Shown here piece by piece: positions 27,732-35,857 of a stretch of 64,000 nucleotides of DNA. Location: contig NC_011832.1 in NCBI RefSeq assembly GCF_000021965.1, positions 1,922,001-1,986,000 of the forward strand, written 5' to 3'. The stretch's first letter is position 1, and each line of letters begins with the position of its first letter. A model generated the notes under the pieces. It was not told the origin of the DNA and ran no database searches. It worked only from the letters and a program-made list of their open reading frames with translations. Position numbers and translations under genes: made by a program. Origin of the DNA: Methanosphaerula palustris E1-9c (GTDB lineage: Archaea; Halobacteriota; Methanomicrobia; Methanomicrobiales; Methanospirillaceae).

Positions 27732-29432
27732 ATGAGAACACAGAGAACATACAGCGAGGCAGGGGGGGAGAATTCCGCCTTTGTCCCGAATATGACCGAC
27801 TACGATGAAGCACGAGCCAACTTCCGGATCGATGTCCCCGAGTATTTCAACTTCGGGTTCGATGTGATCGATGCCTGGGCAAAGGAAGATCGAAACAGAC
27901 TGGCCATGATCTGGGTGGACCAGAAGGGGAACGAGAAGACCTTCACGTTCCGGCAGTTTATGAACCTCTCCAATCAGGTCGCCAATATGCTCCTCAAGTA
28001 CGGGATCAACAAGGGCGACCGGGTGCTGATCATGCTCCCCCGTGTACCCGAATGGTGGATCTTTTCGATCGCCCTGATCAAGATTGGAGCCGTCTTCTGC
28101 CCGTGCCCGACGATGCTGACACAGAAGGATCTCAAATACCGGATCAATGCGGCAAAGTTCCGGATGGTGATCACAAACCAGGAGAACGCCGAAAAGATCG
28201 ATGAGATCTGGGATGCCTGCCCGTCGCTCACCTCCCGGTTCCTGACCGACGGAGAACGGCCGGAATGGATCAATTATAAGAGCGAACTCACGTATCCTGC
28301 GCCGGCATCGCACCGGCTCGTGAATCTGCCGGGGATGAAGAAGACCCGGTCCACCGATCCGATGGTGATCTACTTCACCTCAGGGACCACCGGCGAACCG
28401 AAGATGGCCCTCCACAACCAGGCTTACCCACTCGGTCACCTGGTGACCGGCGGCCTCTGGCTCGACATCCATCCCAACGATCTCCACCTGACCCTGGCGG
28501 ATACCGGCTGGGCCAAGTCGGCATGGGGGAAGTTCTTTGGACCATGGATGAAAGGGGCGGCCACGCTCATCTATGATTTCAGGTCCAAGTTCAACTCCAC
28601 CGAGATCCTCCCGATCCTCTCCAAGTATGAGGTGACCACCTTCTGTGCGCCCCCGACGATCTATCGGATGCTGATCCTCGCCGACCTCGAGACCTTCGAT
28701 CTCTCTCAGCTTCGTCACTGTGTCTCTGCCGGCGAGCCCCTGAATCCAGAAGTGATCAGGGCGTGGAAGGAAGGAACAGGACAGACGATCTATGAAGGCT
28801 ACGGACAGACCGAACTGGTCCTCTGCATCGGAACCTTCCCCTGCATGAAGGCAAAGCCCGGGTCCATGGGGAAACCCTCTCCTGGATGGGACGTGGCCCT
28901 CCTCGATGAAGAGGGAAATCCGGTCCCGACAGGCCTGGAAGGGAAGATCGCCATCAGGGTGAGTGAACGGCACCCGGTCGGGATGTTCATGGGCTACCTG
29001 GAAGGAGAACATCTGAACGAGGATGTCTTCGCAGACGGCTGGTATTATACCGGGGACAAGGCATATCAGGACGAGGACGGTTACTTCTGGTTTGTCGGCA
29101 GGAATGACGATGTGATCAAGAGTTCCGGCTACCGGATCGGTCCCTTCGAGGTCGAGAGCGCACTGCTCGAACACCCGGCTGTGCAGGAGTCTGCCGTGGT
29201 GGGATCCCCGGATGTGATCAGGGGTATGGTCGTGAAGGCATTCGTCGTCCTGAATCCAGGGTTTGCCCCGTCAGAGTCCCTGGTCAAGGAGATCCAGAAG
29301 TACGTGAAGCGGACCACCGCACCGTACAAGTATCCACGGATCATCGAGTTCGTCGATTCGCTCCCAAAGACGCTCTCAGGCAAGATCCGACGGAACGAAC
29401 TCCGGGCTCTTGAACTGAAGAAGAGTGAATAA
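27732..29432 (+). CDS. Acyl-CoA synthetase, AMP-forming (medium-chain type), copy 2
   Basis: The 566 residues are clearly homologous throughout to the gene before it (for example NFGFDVIDAWAKEDRNRLAMIW against NFGFDVIDAWATKDRNQLAMIW, each split), so this is a tandem duplication. P-loop VIYFTSGTTGEPKMALHN, EGYGQTELVLCIGTFPC and KTLSGKIRRNELR are intact, so both copies should be active. The acyl-pocket neighbourhoods differ (CIGTFPCMKAKPG against CIGNFPGISPRPG), which could mean different substrates. I start at ATG 27732, with GGTGAT three bases upstream. ATG 27717 lacks such a site and would add five residues. The two genes share a promoter. Confidence 0.93.
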   Translation: MRTQRTYSEAGGENSAFVPNMTDYDEARANFRIDVPEYFNFGFDVIDAWAKEDRNRLAMIWVDQKGNEKTFTFRQFMNLSNQVANMLLKYGINKGDRVLIMLPRVPEWWIFSIALIKIGAVFCPCPTMLTQKDLKYRINAAKFRMVITNQENAEKIDEIWDACPSLTSRFLTDGERPEWINYKSELTYPAPASHRLVNLPGMKKTRSTDPMVIYFTSGTTGEPKMALHNQAYPLGHLVTGGLWLDIHPNDLHLTLADTGWAKSAWGKFFGPWMKGAATLIYDFRSKFNSTEILPILSKYEVTTFCAPPTIYRMLILADLETFDLSQLRHCVSAGEPLNPEVIRAWKEGTGQTIYEGYGQTELVLCIGTFPCMKAKPGSMGKPSPGWDVALLDEEGNPVPTGLEGKIAIRVSERHPVGMFMGYLEGEHLNEDVFADGWYYTGDKAYQDEDGYFWFVGRNDDVIKSSGYRIGPFEVESALLEHPAVQESAVVGSPDVIRGMVVKAFVVLNPGFAPSESLVKEIQKYVKRTTAPYKYPRIIEFVDSLPKTLSGKIRRNELRALELKKSE

Positions 29433-29447
29433 AAATTCAATCCCGTC

Positions 29448-29453
29448 TTTTTT
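29448..29453 (+). terminator. T-run after acyl-CoA synthetase operon
   Basis: T6 at 29448-29453, 16 bases after the second synthetase stop, within CCCGTCTTTTTTCCC. It is a simple archaeal-style termination signal. Confidence 0.4.
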
Positions 29454-29493
29454 CCCATTACCCTCACAAAAGGTGACAGGCATTCTGAGATCT

Positions 29494-29500
29494 AAAAAAA
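29494..29500 (-). terminator. T-run after iscU-type gene
   Basis: On the minus strand a T7 run (29500-29494) follows the iscU-type gene by about 55 bases, opposite the synthetase operon end. It is a likely convergent termination zone. Confidence 0.4.
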
Positions 29501-29553
29501 GGAATCAGGATGAATGCAGTGAACTGCAATCATCCGATCCTGATCGATCCGCG

Positions 29554-29991
29554 TTATTCTGACGGAGGGATGTCGCAGGCATCCGCTTCGTGAGCATGGG
29601 CGTGGGGATCGGGAATCGGTTCAAGCCCCTGCTTGACCCGGTAATCATTGATGGCCTTGTGGATTCCCTCTTCTGCAAGCACAGAGCAGTGCATCTTGAT
29701 CGGAGGCAGCCCGCCGAGCGCTTCAGCCACCGCCTTGTTGGTGGTCTCCCACGCCTCGTCAAGGGTCTTTCCCTTGATCAGTTCGGTTGCGATGCTGCTC
29801 GACGCCACTGCCGCGCCGCATCCGAAGGTCTGGAACTTGACATCCTCGATCCGATTCTCCCTGATCTTCAGGTAGATCTTCATGATGTCACCGCACTTTG
29901 GGTTTCCAACCTCACCAATACCATCCGCATCTTCAATCTCACCCACATTCCGCGGGTTCATGAAGTGGTCCATCACCTTTTCACTATACAT
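29554..29991 (-). CDS. Fe-S cluster scaffold protein, IscU/NifU N-terminal type
   Basis: This 145-residue scaffold assembles nascent Fe-S clusters using sulfur from the neighbouring desulfurase. The opening MYSEKVMDHFMNPRNVGEI and the three cluster cysteines are clear: GNPKCGDIMKIYL, FQTFGCGAAVASSS and KMHCSVLAEEGI. The start ATG 29989-29991 has GAGGT upstream and overlaps the iscS-type gene by eight bases. The C-terminus is extended by a His-rich tail (DPHAHAHEADACDIPP) that ordinary IscU lacks and that could bind metal. Together with the desulfurase upstream it forms the simple two-gene ISC system common in methanogens. Confidence 0.95.
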   Translation of the reverse strand: MYSEKVMDHFMNPRNVGEIEDADGIGEVGNPKCGDIMKIYLKIRENRIEDVKFQTFGCGAAVASSSIATELIKGKTLDEAWETTNKAVAEALGGLPPIKMHCSVLAEEGIHKAINDYRVKQGLEPIPDPHAHAHEADACDIPPSE

Positions 29992-31174
29992 TGCACGACC
30001 TCTTGTAATCTGCATAGAGGGGAGACATGGTCCGGAGTCTCTCCACAATTCCAGGGAGAACGCCGAGCAGATAGTCGACCTCCTCTTCTGTATTCTCCTC
30101 GCCGAGGGTCATCCGGAGCGACCCGTGGGCCAGTTCATGGGGAAGCCCGATCGCGAGCATCACGTGTGAGGGCTCGAGCGAGCCGGAGGTGCAGGCACTC
30201 CCGGTGGATGCACTGATCCCTGCATGATCGAGGAAGAGCAGGATCGATTCGCCCTCGATGAACTCAAACGAGATATTCATGTTACCGGGCAACCGCTCGG
30301 TCGGGTGACCGTTCAGACGGGCATGGGGGATCTTCTCCAGGATCCCATCCCGGAGGCGGTCCCGAAGGACGATCAGACGTTTGGCCTCCTGCTCCATCGA
30401 TGCAGTCACCCGCTCGATGGCGACACCTATCCCGACGATTGCGGCCAGATTCTCGGTACCTGCCCGCCGCTTTCTCTCCTGTCCCCCGCCATGCATGAAA
30501 TTATCGATCTTCACACCCTTCCTGATATACAGTGCCCCGATCCCCTTGGGGCCGTTGAATTTATGACCTGACAGGGAGAGGAGATCGATCTGCATCGCTC
30601 CGACATCGATCGGAACATGACCGATGGCCTGCACGGCATCGGTATGGAAGTAGATCCCTTTCTTACGGGCCAGTGCGCCGATGGCTGCAATCGGCTCGAT
30701 CGTTCCGATCTCATTGTTCGCAAACATGATTGAGATCAGGATTGTCTTGTCGGTGATGGCCGCCTCGACGGCTGCCGGGTCGACTCTTCCGTACTCGTCG
30801 ACCGGGAGATAGGTCACCTCGAATCCCATCTTCTCCAGATACTGGCAGGTATGAAGGACTGCATGGTGTTCGATCGCCGATGTGATGATATGATTACCTT
30901 TCTGTTTATTGGCAAAGGCGATCCCTTTAATGGCCCAGTTATCAGCCTCGGTCCCACCAGAGGTGAAGTAGATCTCCTCCGGTTTTGCAGAGAGCGCTCT
31001 GGCCATCTTCTCCCGAGCCTCATCGACGGCCGCTTTCGCTTCCCGTGCGATTTTATAGACTGAGGATGGATTGCCAAAGTGGTCAGTGAAGTAAGGTAGC
31101 ATCGCCTCCACCACTGCTGGTGCAGTGGCGGTTGTCGCCGCGTGATCCATGTAGACCAGTCTTCTCCCTTCCAT
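29984..31174 (-). CDS. Cysteine desulfurase, NifS/IscS type
   Basis: This PLP enzyme takes sulfur from cysteine for Fe-S assembly on the adjacent scaffold. The 396 residues show VYMDHAATTATAP, TSGGTEADNWAIKG, the PLP-binding Lys in LLSLSGHKFNGPKGIGALYI (about residue 205), HGGGQERKRRAGTENL, and the mobile loop Cys in STGSACTSGSLEPSHVM. I start at ATG 31172-31174 (MEGRRLVYMDHAATT), with GGAG about ten bases upstream. TTG 31195 and ATG 31192 would add seven or fewer residues. The overlap with the scaffold gene indicates coupled translation. Confidence 0.95.
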   Translation of the reverse strand: MEGRRLVYMDHAATTATAPAVVEAMLPYFTDHFGNPSSVYKIAREAKAAVDEAREKMARALSAKPEEIYFTSGGTEADNWAIKGIAFANKQKGNHIITSAIEHHAVLHTCQYLEKMGFEVTYLPVDEYGRVDPAAVEAAITDKTILISIMFANNEIGTIEPIAAIGALARKKGIYFHTDAVQAIGHVPIDVGAMQIDLLSLSGHKFNGPKGIGALYIRKGVKIDNFMHGGGQERKRRAGTENLAAIVGIGVAIERVTASMEQEAKRLIVLRDRLRDGILEKIPHARLNGHPTERLPGNMNISFEFIEGESILLFLDHAGISASTGSACTSGSLEPSHVMLAIGLPHELAHGSLRMTLGEENTEEEVDYLLGVLPGIVERLRTMSPLYADYKRSCNV

Positions 31175-31299
31175 TGTACTTGTTCTCCGCATCAAGATGG
31201 GTGAACCACATATATCAAGTTCGGGGTGACGGCATCTCCTGAACCGATAGAATCGGAAAAAACCTTAAAGAAAGCACCATGCCCTGGCTGGAAAGATTC

Positions 31300-31330
31300 A
31301 AAAAAAGAGATTGATCGGTCCTGTCGGACC
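31300..31330 (-). terminator. Hairpin plus T-run terminator
   Basis: Behind the CBM6 repeat gene on the minus strand, GGTCC-GACA-GGACC (31330-31317) is followed by a T7 run (31306-31300). It has the same design as the terminator after the dockerin-type gene. Confidence 0.65.
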
Positions 31331-31337
31331 GGTTGGT

Positions 31338-34300
31338 TCACTCAGACGCGGTGGTGTTGTTCTTCACCGCTGTTGCAGAGGTTGTCTTGACCACTGTTGG
31401 TGTGGTGGTCAGAGCCATCTCGGCATGCGGACCTGAGGGGAAGTCGATGTAATCGATGTTCTGCTTGCTTCCGGTGAAGGACAGTTTCAGCACATGCGAA
31501 CCTGCCGGGAGATTCAGGTTCATCGGGACATCTACAAAGATGGTAGAGTCGCCGGTGTTCGGAACCTGCACCGTGCCAACTGGAGTGTTGTCGACACTAA
31601 CGGTGATCGATCGTCCGTCCGCCCAGCTGGCCACATTGAAGAAGGCCGTGTACCAACCAGCTGACGGAATATCAACGGTATAGGTCAGCCATTCGCCATC
31701 GGCGACGTAGCCGACATCATATCCTGAGGCACCAGCCTCGATATCGACGTCCTGATCCAGACGGTAGGCCTTTCCAAGGTTGCCTGCTGTCGTATCATAG
31801 TACGCAGCACCTGCACCGCCGTTGTCATAGTCCTCGGCTTCGATGCGGACCGGGAGGCTGTGAGGCTTGTAGGCCCCGACAGTCTGGGACGGGGTGGTGG
31901 TCGTTGTGGGCGTCACCGTTATGGTGGTGATCGGAACAACGGTGTTGGTCGGAGCCGCCGCTGTTCCGAAGTCGACGTAGTCGATGTTCTGGTGGTTACC
32001 ACCAAAGGTGAGCTTCAGCACGTGCGTGCCTGCACCGAGGTTCAGCGTCAGTGGGACCGACTGGTAGGTATGATCATTCCCGGTGTTCGGGACATTGACG
32101 GTGCCCACAGCCGTGTCATCGACACTGACCGCAATTGTCCGGCCGGCTTCCCAGGACCCGACATTGAAGTTAGCAGTGTAGGTGCCCGCAGTAGCGACAT
32201 TGACGGTGTACTTCAGGTACTCGCCGTCGGTGATGTAGCCGACGTTATACCCGGTGGCACCGGCTTCGACGTCCACGCCCTCAGTCAGGCGGTAGGCGTT
32301 TCCGAGGTTCTGGGCAGTCGAGTCATGGTAGGCGACACCTTCGCCGCCGTTGTCATAGTCCTCGGCCTCGACACGGGCCGGGAGGTTGTATGCCTTATAT
32401 GGAGTCTCGTTCCCCGGGGTGACGGTCGTTGTCACGGTTGGGGTCACGGTGACCGTGGTGGTCGGCACTGTGGTGGCGGTGGTGGTCGGTGTTACTGAGG
32501 TACTGAAGTCAATGTAGTCGATGTTCTGGTGGTTGCCGTTGAAGGTCAGTTTCAGCACGTGGGTGCCTGCACCGAGGTTCAGCGTCACTGGGACCGACTG
32601 GTAGGTGTGATCATTCCCGGTGTTCGGGACGTTGACCGTGCCGACGGCATCTCCGTCATTATCACTGATTGTGATCGTCCGTCCGGCTTCCCAGGACCCG
32701 ACATTGAAGGTCGCGGTGTAGGTGCCGGCGGTCGCGACATTGACGGTGTACTTCAGGTACTCGCCGTCGGTGATGTAGCCGACGTTATACCCGGTGGCAC
32801 CGGCCTCGACGTCCACACCCTCAGTCAGGCGGTAGGCGTTTCCGAGGTTCTGGGCGGTCGAGTCATGGTAGGCGACACCCTCGCCGCCGTTGTCGTAGTC
32901 CTCAGCCTCGACACGGGCCGGGAGGTTGTGAGGCGTGTAAGGAGTCTCATTACCCGGGGTGACGGTCGTTGTCACGGTTGGGGTCACGGTGACCGTGGTG
33001 GTCGGCACTGTGGTGGCGGTGGTGGTCGGTGTTACTGAGGTACTGAAGTCGATGTAGTCGATGTTCTGGTGGTTGCCGTTGAAGGTCAGTTTCAGCACGT
33101 GGGTGCCTGCGTTAAGGTTCAGCGTCAGCGGAACAGAGACAAAGGTGCTCGAACTCCCGGTGTTCGGGACGTTGACCGTGCCGGCGATATCTCCATCATC
33201 ATCACTGACGGTGATCGTCCGTCCGGCTTCCCAGGACCCGACATTGAAGGTCGCGGTGTAGGTGCCCGCAGTCGTAACATTGATGGTGTACTTCAGGTAC
33301 TCGCCGTCGGTGATGTAGCCGACATCATACCCGCTTCCTCCGGCTTCGACATCCACGCCTTCAGTCAGGCGGTAGGCGTTACCGAGGTTCTGGGGAGTGG
33401 AATCGGAGTAACCAACACCCTGACCGCCGTTGTCGTAGTCTTCAGCCTCGACACGGGCCGGGAGGTTATGATCCTTGTAGGGAGACTCAACACCCGGGGT
33501 TGTGGTGGCCGTCGGGGTCACCGTCGGTGTGACGGCGGACGGAGTGTGCAACGGGAGGTTGTCGGTGTTTCCGGTCGTGATCACGAGGGGCTGATCGCAG
33601 AACCCATCGCCATTGGAGTCGGCGGTGGTCTGTGAGTACCCGGATCCATCTGGATTGCCCCAGAAGTTACCGCCGATCGAAGGACCGCCCACGATGTTGG
33701 TGCCGGTGGCCTGGTTGGTGTTCCACGAGTTGGAGCCAATGGTTCCCCCGAAGAGAGCATTGTAGAGGTTGCTGAAGTTGTTGTTATATACTGAGTTTGC
33801 CGAGGCGCTGTAGATGAACAGCCCTGCATTGGTGTTATTGGTGATGGTGTTCCCGTTCACCGTGTTGCCGTTCGAATCAAAGATGTAGATACCCTGATTA
33901 CTGTTGCCGGTGAGGGTGTTGCCGCTGATGGTGTTCGAACCACTGGAGGTGGAGAGGATGATACCACGTCCGTTGCCGGTGAGCGTGCTGCCGGAGATGG
34001 TATTCCCTGTGCTTCCAGAGTAGAGCACCATCCCTGCGTTGGCATTCCCGGTCGTGGTGACATCCTGGATTGCACTGTTCTGTGCATTCAGGAGATAGAC
34101 CCCATAGAACCAGTTGTTCAGACGAACATTCTTGATGGTGACCCCGGTGACCGGGGTGCTGGCATCCTTCGAAACGAAGATACCGGCTGATCCCTCATTG
34201 TTCACACCACTGATCTGATGGCCCTGACCGTCGAAGACGACGTTGGAGGCCTTGATCTCTATACATACGATCTGGCTGCTGCTGGTGATATCCTGTGTGA

Positions 34301-34445
34301 GCACATAGGTGCCGGGCTCGGTGATGACCACCGGACCGTTGACAGGGATACTTGCCGCGGTTGCTGGAAGTACCAGCAGTGCGGATGACAGTACCAGGAG
34401 GATGGCAAGCGCCATCACGTTTCTCAATTGCATATTCCAGTTCAT
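31338..34445 (-). CDS. Secreted beta-helix protein with four CBM6-like domains
   Basis: This 1,035-residue exported protein has a signal peptide (MALAILLVLSSALLVLPATAAS) and SIPVNGPVVITEPGTYVLTQDI. A NosD-type beta-helix follows (about 60-270, with GNTISGNTLTGN-style repeats), then a Thr/Pro linker. Four carbohydrate-binding modules of the CBM6/35 fold come next, each opening LPARVEAEDYDNGG and closing HVLKLTFNGNHQNIDYIDF. They are separated by TTxTVTPT linkers. Start ATG 34443-34445 follows AGGTG by six bases. The N-terminal half is built like the dockerin-type protein at 23.8-25.6 kb, so the two are relatives with swapped C-terminal modules. A role in binding extracellular or envelope glycans is inferred; no catalytic domain is seen. 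Confidence 0.92.
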   Translation of the reverse strand: MNWNMQLRNVMALAILLVLSSALLVLPATAASIPVNGPVVITEPGTYVLTQDITSSSQIVCIEIKASNVVFDGQGHQISGVNNEGSAGIFVSKDASTPVTGVTIKNVRLNNWFYGVYLLNAQNSAIQDVTTTGNANAGMVLYSGSTGNTISGSTLTGNGRGIILSTSSGSNTISGNTLTGNSNQGIYIFDSNGNTVNGNTITNNTNAGLFIYSASANSVYNNNFSNLYNALFGGTIGSNSWNTNQATGTNIVGGPSIGGNFWGNPDGSGYSQTTADSNGDGFCDQPLVITTGNTDNLPLHTPSAVTPTVTPTATTTPGVESPYKDHNLPARVEAEDYDNGGQGVGYSDSTPQNLGNAYRLTEGVDVEAGGSGYDVGYITDGEYLKYTINVTTAGTYTATFNVGSWEAGRTITVSDDDGDIAGTVNVPNTGSSSTFVSVPLTLNLNAGTHVLKLTFNGNHQNIDYIDFSTSVTPTTTATTVPTTTVTVTPTVTTTVTPGNETPYTPHNLPARVEAEDYDNGGEGVAYHDSTAQNLGNAYRLTEGVDVEAGATGYNVGYITDGEYLKYTVNVATAGTYTATFNVGSWEAGRTITISDNDGDAVGTVNVPNTGNDHTYQSVPVTLNLGAGTHVLKLTFNGNHQNIDYIDFSTSVTPTTTATTVPTTTVTVTPTVTTTVTPGNETPYKAYNLPARVEAEDYDNGGEGVAYHDSTAQNLGNAYRLTEGVDVEAGATGYNVGYITDGEYLKYTVNVATAGTYTANFNVGSWEAGRTIAVSVDDTAVGTVNVPNTGNDHTYQSVPLTLNLGAGTHVLKLTFGGNHQNIDYVDFGTAAAPTNTVVPITTITVTPTTTTTPSQTVGAYKPHSLPVRIEAEDYDNGGAGAAYYDTTAGNLGKAYRLDQDVDIEAGASGYDVGYVADGEWLTYTVDIPSAGWYTAFFNVASWADGRSITVSVDNTPVGTVQVPNTGDSTIFVDVPMNLNLPAGSHVLKLSFTGSKQNIDYIDFPSGPHAEMALTTTPTVVKTTSATAVKNNTTASE
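31449..33480 (-). repeat. Four tandem ~530-540-bp CBM6-coding repeats
   Basis: The sequence around ATCGATGTTCTG/TCGATGTTCTGGTGGTT recurs at about 31449, 31979, 32519 and 33059, giving periods of roughly 530, 540 and 540 bases. The two middle units, including their linkers, are near identical at DNA level. The outer two have diverged. This pattern suggests recent duplication or gene conversion inside the coding region. Confidence 0.85.
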
Positions 34446-35223
34446 GTAGTACACCTTGAAAACCTTCTCCTAAAATGAGAACCAGACGCCACATTCTCTG
34501 TCACATCTAGGGCGAGGTTGACATTATCGGCTCTAGCAAATTTCAATGAGGTACAATTCACCGATATTCCATATATTCCTTTAGGTTGTATCAGACCGGT
34601 TTGCGGTTACTTAATAGAAAAAACGATTATTAACGGAATTTTCCGGATCAGTCCCTGCATATGGGATTCAGAGGAGTCCAACCTGCTGCCGATCCGATCC
34701 GGATTGAAAAGAGCAGCGCAGGTGAGATATCCGGTCGATCACAGATTTCAGCCGAATTCGTTCCTGATTCGGAGATGGTCGTTGAGGAAGACCGGACCTG
34801 AAGGATTGTCCCCCCAGCACTCCTCCGGGATCATTACGGTCGACCGGACCGTTTCCTCTTCCGCGATCCTTACGCATCATTGCGGCATCCCGTCATCTAC
34901 GAACAATATATACAGGAATCCATTCTGCGCTCCAACCGGAGATGGGAATGGATCGAACTGAACGATATCGACTGATCTGGGGTTAAAACAGAAATTGGGT
35001 ACAATTCTTTCGATAATTCTGTACTCATTCAATTTGTTTTCAACGCGCTTATGGAGGGAGACCATGTCGACATCGTTCCAGGTGCCTTCACCCCCCCCTG
35101 CCCCATCGATAGATCCGTCCCGGCCCTCCGTTCCGTGCGAGCCGGGTTCCCTGATCCACATGCCCCGGCGCGTGCTCCGGGAGGAGACACCTGCAGGTGA
35201 AATCAGCATTTCCTCTGATATTT
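34446..35223. other. Long non-coding stretch upstream of CBM6 gene
   Basis: About 780 bases without a convincing gene. Open frames such as 34518-34961 (+) and 34877-35326 (-) have no recognisable motifs or clear ribosome binding sites, and their composition looks random. The leftmost part must hold the promoter of the CBM6 gene. It is probably degraded accessory DNA. Confidence 0.35.
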
Positions 35224-35342
35224 GGTGACAGGTGACAGGTGACAGGTGACAGGTGGTGACACCTTTTTCGGACAACTTCTCTAAGGGCACTCCTGTGGAG
35301 AACATATACAAAACACGTGTCACCACCTGTCACCTGTCACCT
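35224..35342. repeat. GGTGACA heptamer array with 26-bp inverted copy
   Basis: Four tandem GGTGACA units (35224-35251) run into GGTGGTGACAC. Bases 35237-35262 are the exact reverse complement of 35317-35342, with a 54-base loop between. As RNA or cruciform DNA this would be a very stable long hairpin. It directly precedes the remnant lamin-tail coding sequence, where an upstream gene part should be, so it may mark a rearrangement junction. I do not recognise it as a named element. Confidence 0.75.
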
Positions 35343-35583
35343 TTTGAAGACGCCCGTCATGAGACCACCCGCTCGTGGATTCGGTCTGATACGGGTAACG
35401 GGTGAACCCTCTGTCACCAGGGGCAGCAGCACCTCGATCGACACAGCCGGCACGGTTTCGATCGCCGCCGGCACCGCGACCGGCGTTATCACGTGGAAGA
35501 GTGATAACGTCTGGAACAACGACGGCGACACGGCCTGTGTCTCGGATGGCCCGGGCCGGCTCGTCAGTCAGAGGAGGGGATGA
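35343..35583 (+). pseudogene. Lamin-tail domain fragment, C-terminal remnant
   Basis: The frame reads TVSIAAGTATGVITW, then SDNVWNNDGDTACVSDGPG and RLVSQRRG before TGA 35581-35583. VWNNDGDTA with the following D-x-x-G-x-x-V is the characteristic end of a lamin-tail (LTD) domain. In methanogens and other microbes such domains often sit at the C-terminus of exported MBL-fold (ComEC-like) hydrolases followed by a DUF3006 gene. Here the next gene is DUF3006-like, in ATGA-type overlap spacing. All upstream coding sequence is missing, and the GGTGACA inverted repeat stands in its place. I call a decayed remnant; only about 50 residues are recognisable. Confidence 0.65.
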
Positions 35584-35585
35584 GC

Positions 35586-35795
35586 ATGAACGTGACCGTC
35601 GACAGATTTGAGGGAGCGGCCGCGGTCCTCCTAGTTCATCTCGACGAAGATCAATAGATTCTCTTTCCCCAGGAACTGCTGCCCGGTGTAGAAGAAGGGG
35701 ATATCCTTGAGATCACAGCGACCCGTGAGATACGCGAGACCGAAGAGGCTCGACAACGGGTCTCATCATTGATTGAAAAGTTAAGACAGAAATGA
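35586..35795 (+). pseudogene. DUF3006-like gene with in-frame amber codon
   Basis: From ATG 35586, after GAGGAGGGG, the frame reads NVTVDRFEGAAAVLLVHLDEDQ, then TAG at 35655-35657 (codon 24). It continues in the same frame as ILFPQELLPGVEEGDILEI and a charged helix (RETEEARQRVSSLIEKLRQK, last residues) to TGA 35793-35795. The two halves together are a full-length DUF3006 protein of about 69 residues (VDRFEG..AVLL; LPxGxxEGDIL). One C-to-T change of a CAG would explain the stop. The ribosome binding site is still good, so the loss may be recent, or the codon may be read through. No pyrrolysine genes are in the window. Confidence 0.75.
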
Positions 35796-35857
35796 GTTTG
35801 ATTGAGAGAGATCTAAAGGGTTGGTTTTTCTATTTTATAGAAATAGAACCTAATTTA

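Noticed and set aside
34518-34961. 147-codon plus-strand open frame
   Set aside because: No motif, no clear ribosome binding site and random-looking composition in a non-coding stretch.
34877-35326. 149-codon minus-strand open frame
   Set aside because: Its 5' part is the GGTGACA inverted repeat, and the remainder shows no recognisable domain.
35224-35342. Heptamer repeats as a CRISPR array
   Set aside because: Units are seven bases with no spacers, and the second arm is inverted. This does not fit a CRISPR array.
35655-35657. Pyrrolysine codon in the DUF3006 gene
   Set aside because: No pyl gene is in the window and the family has no known pyrrolysine; a point mutation is simpler. Kept only as an alternative.
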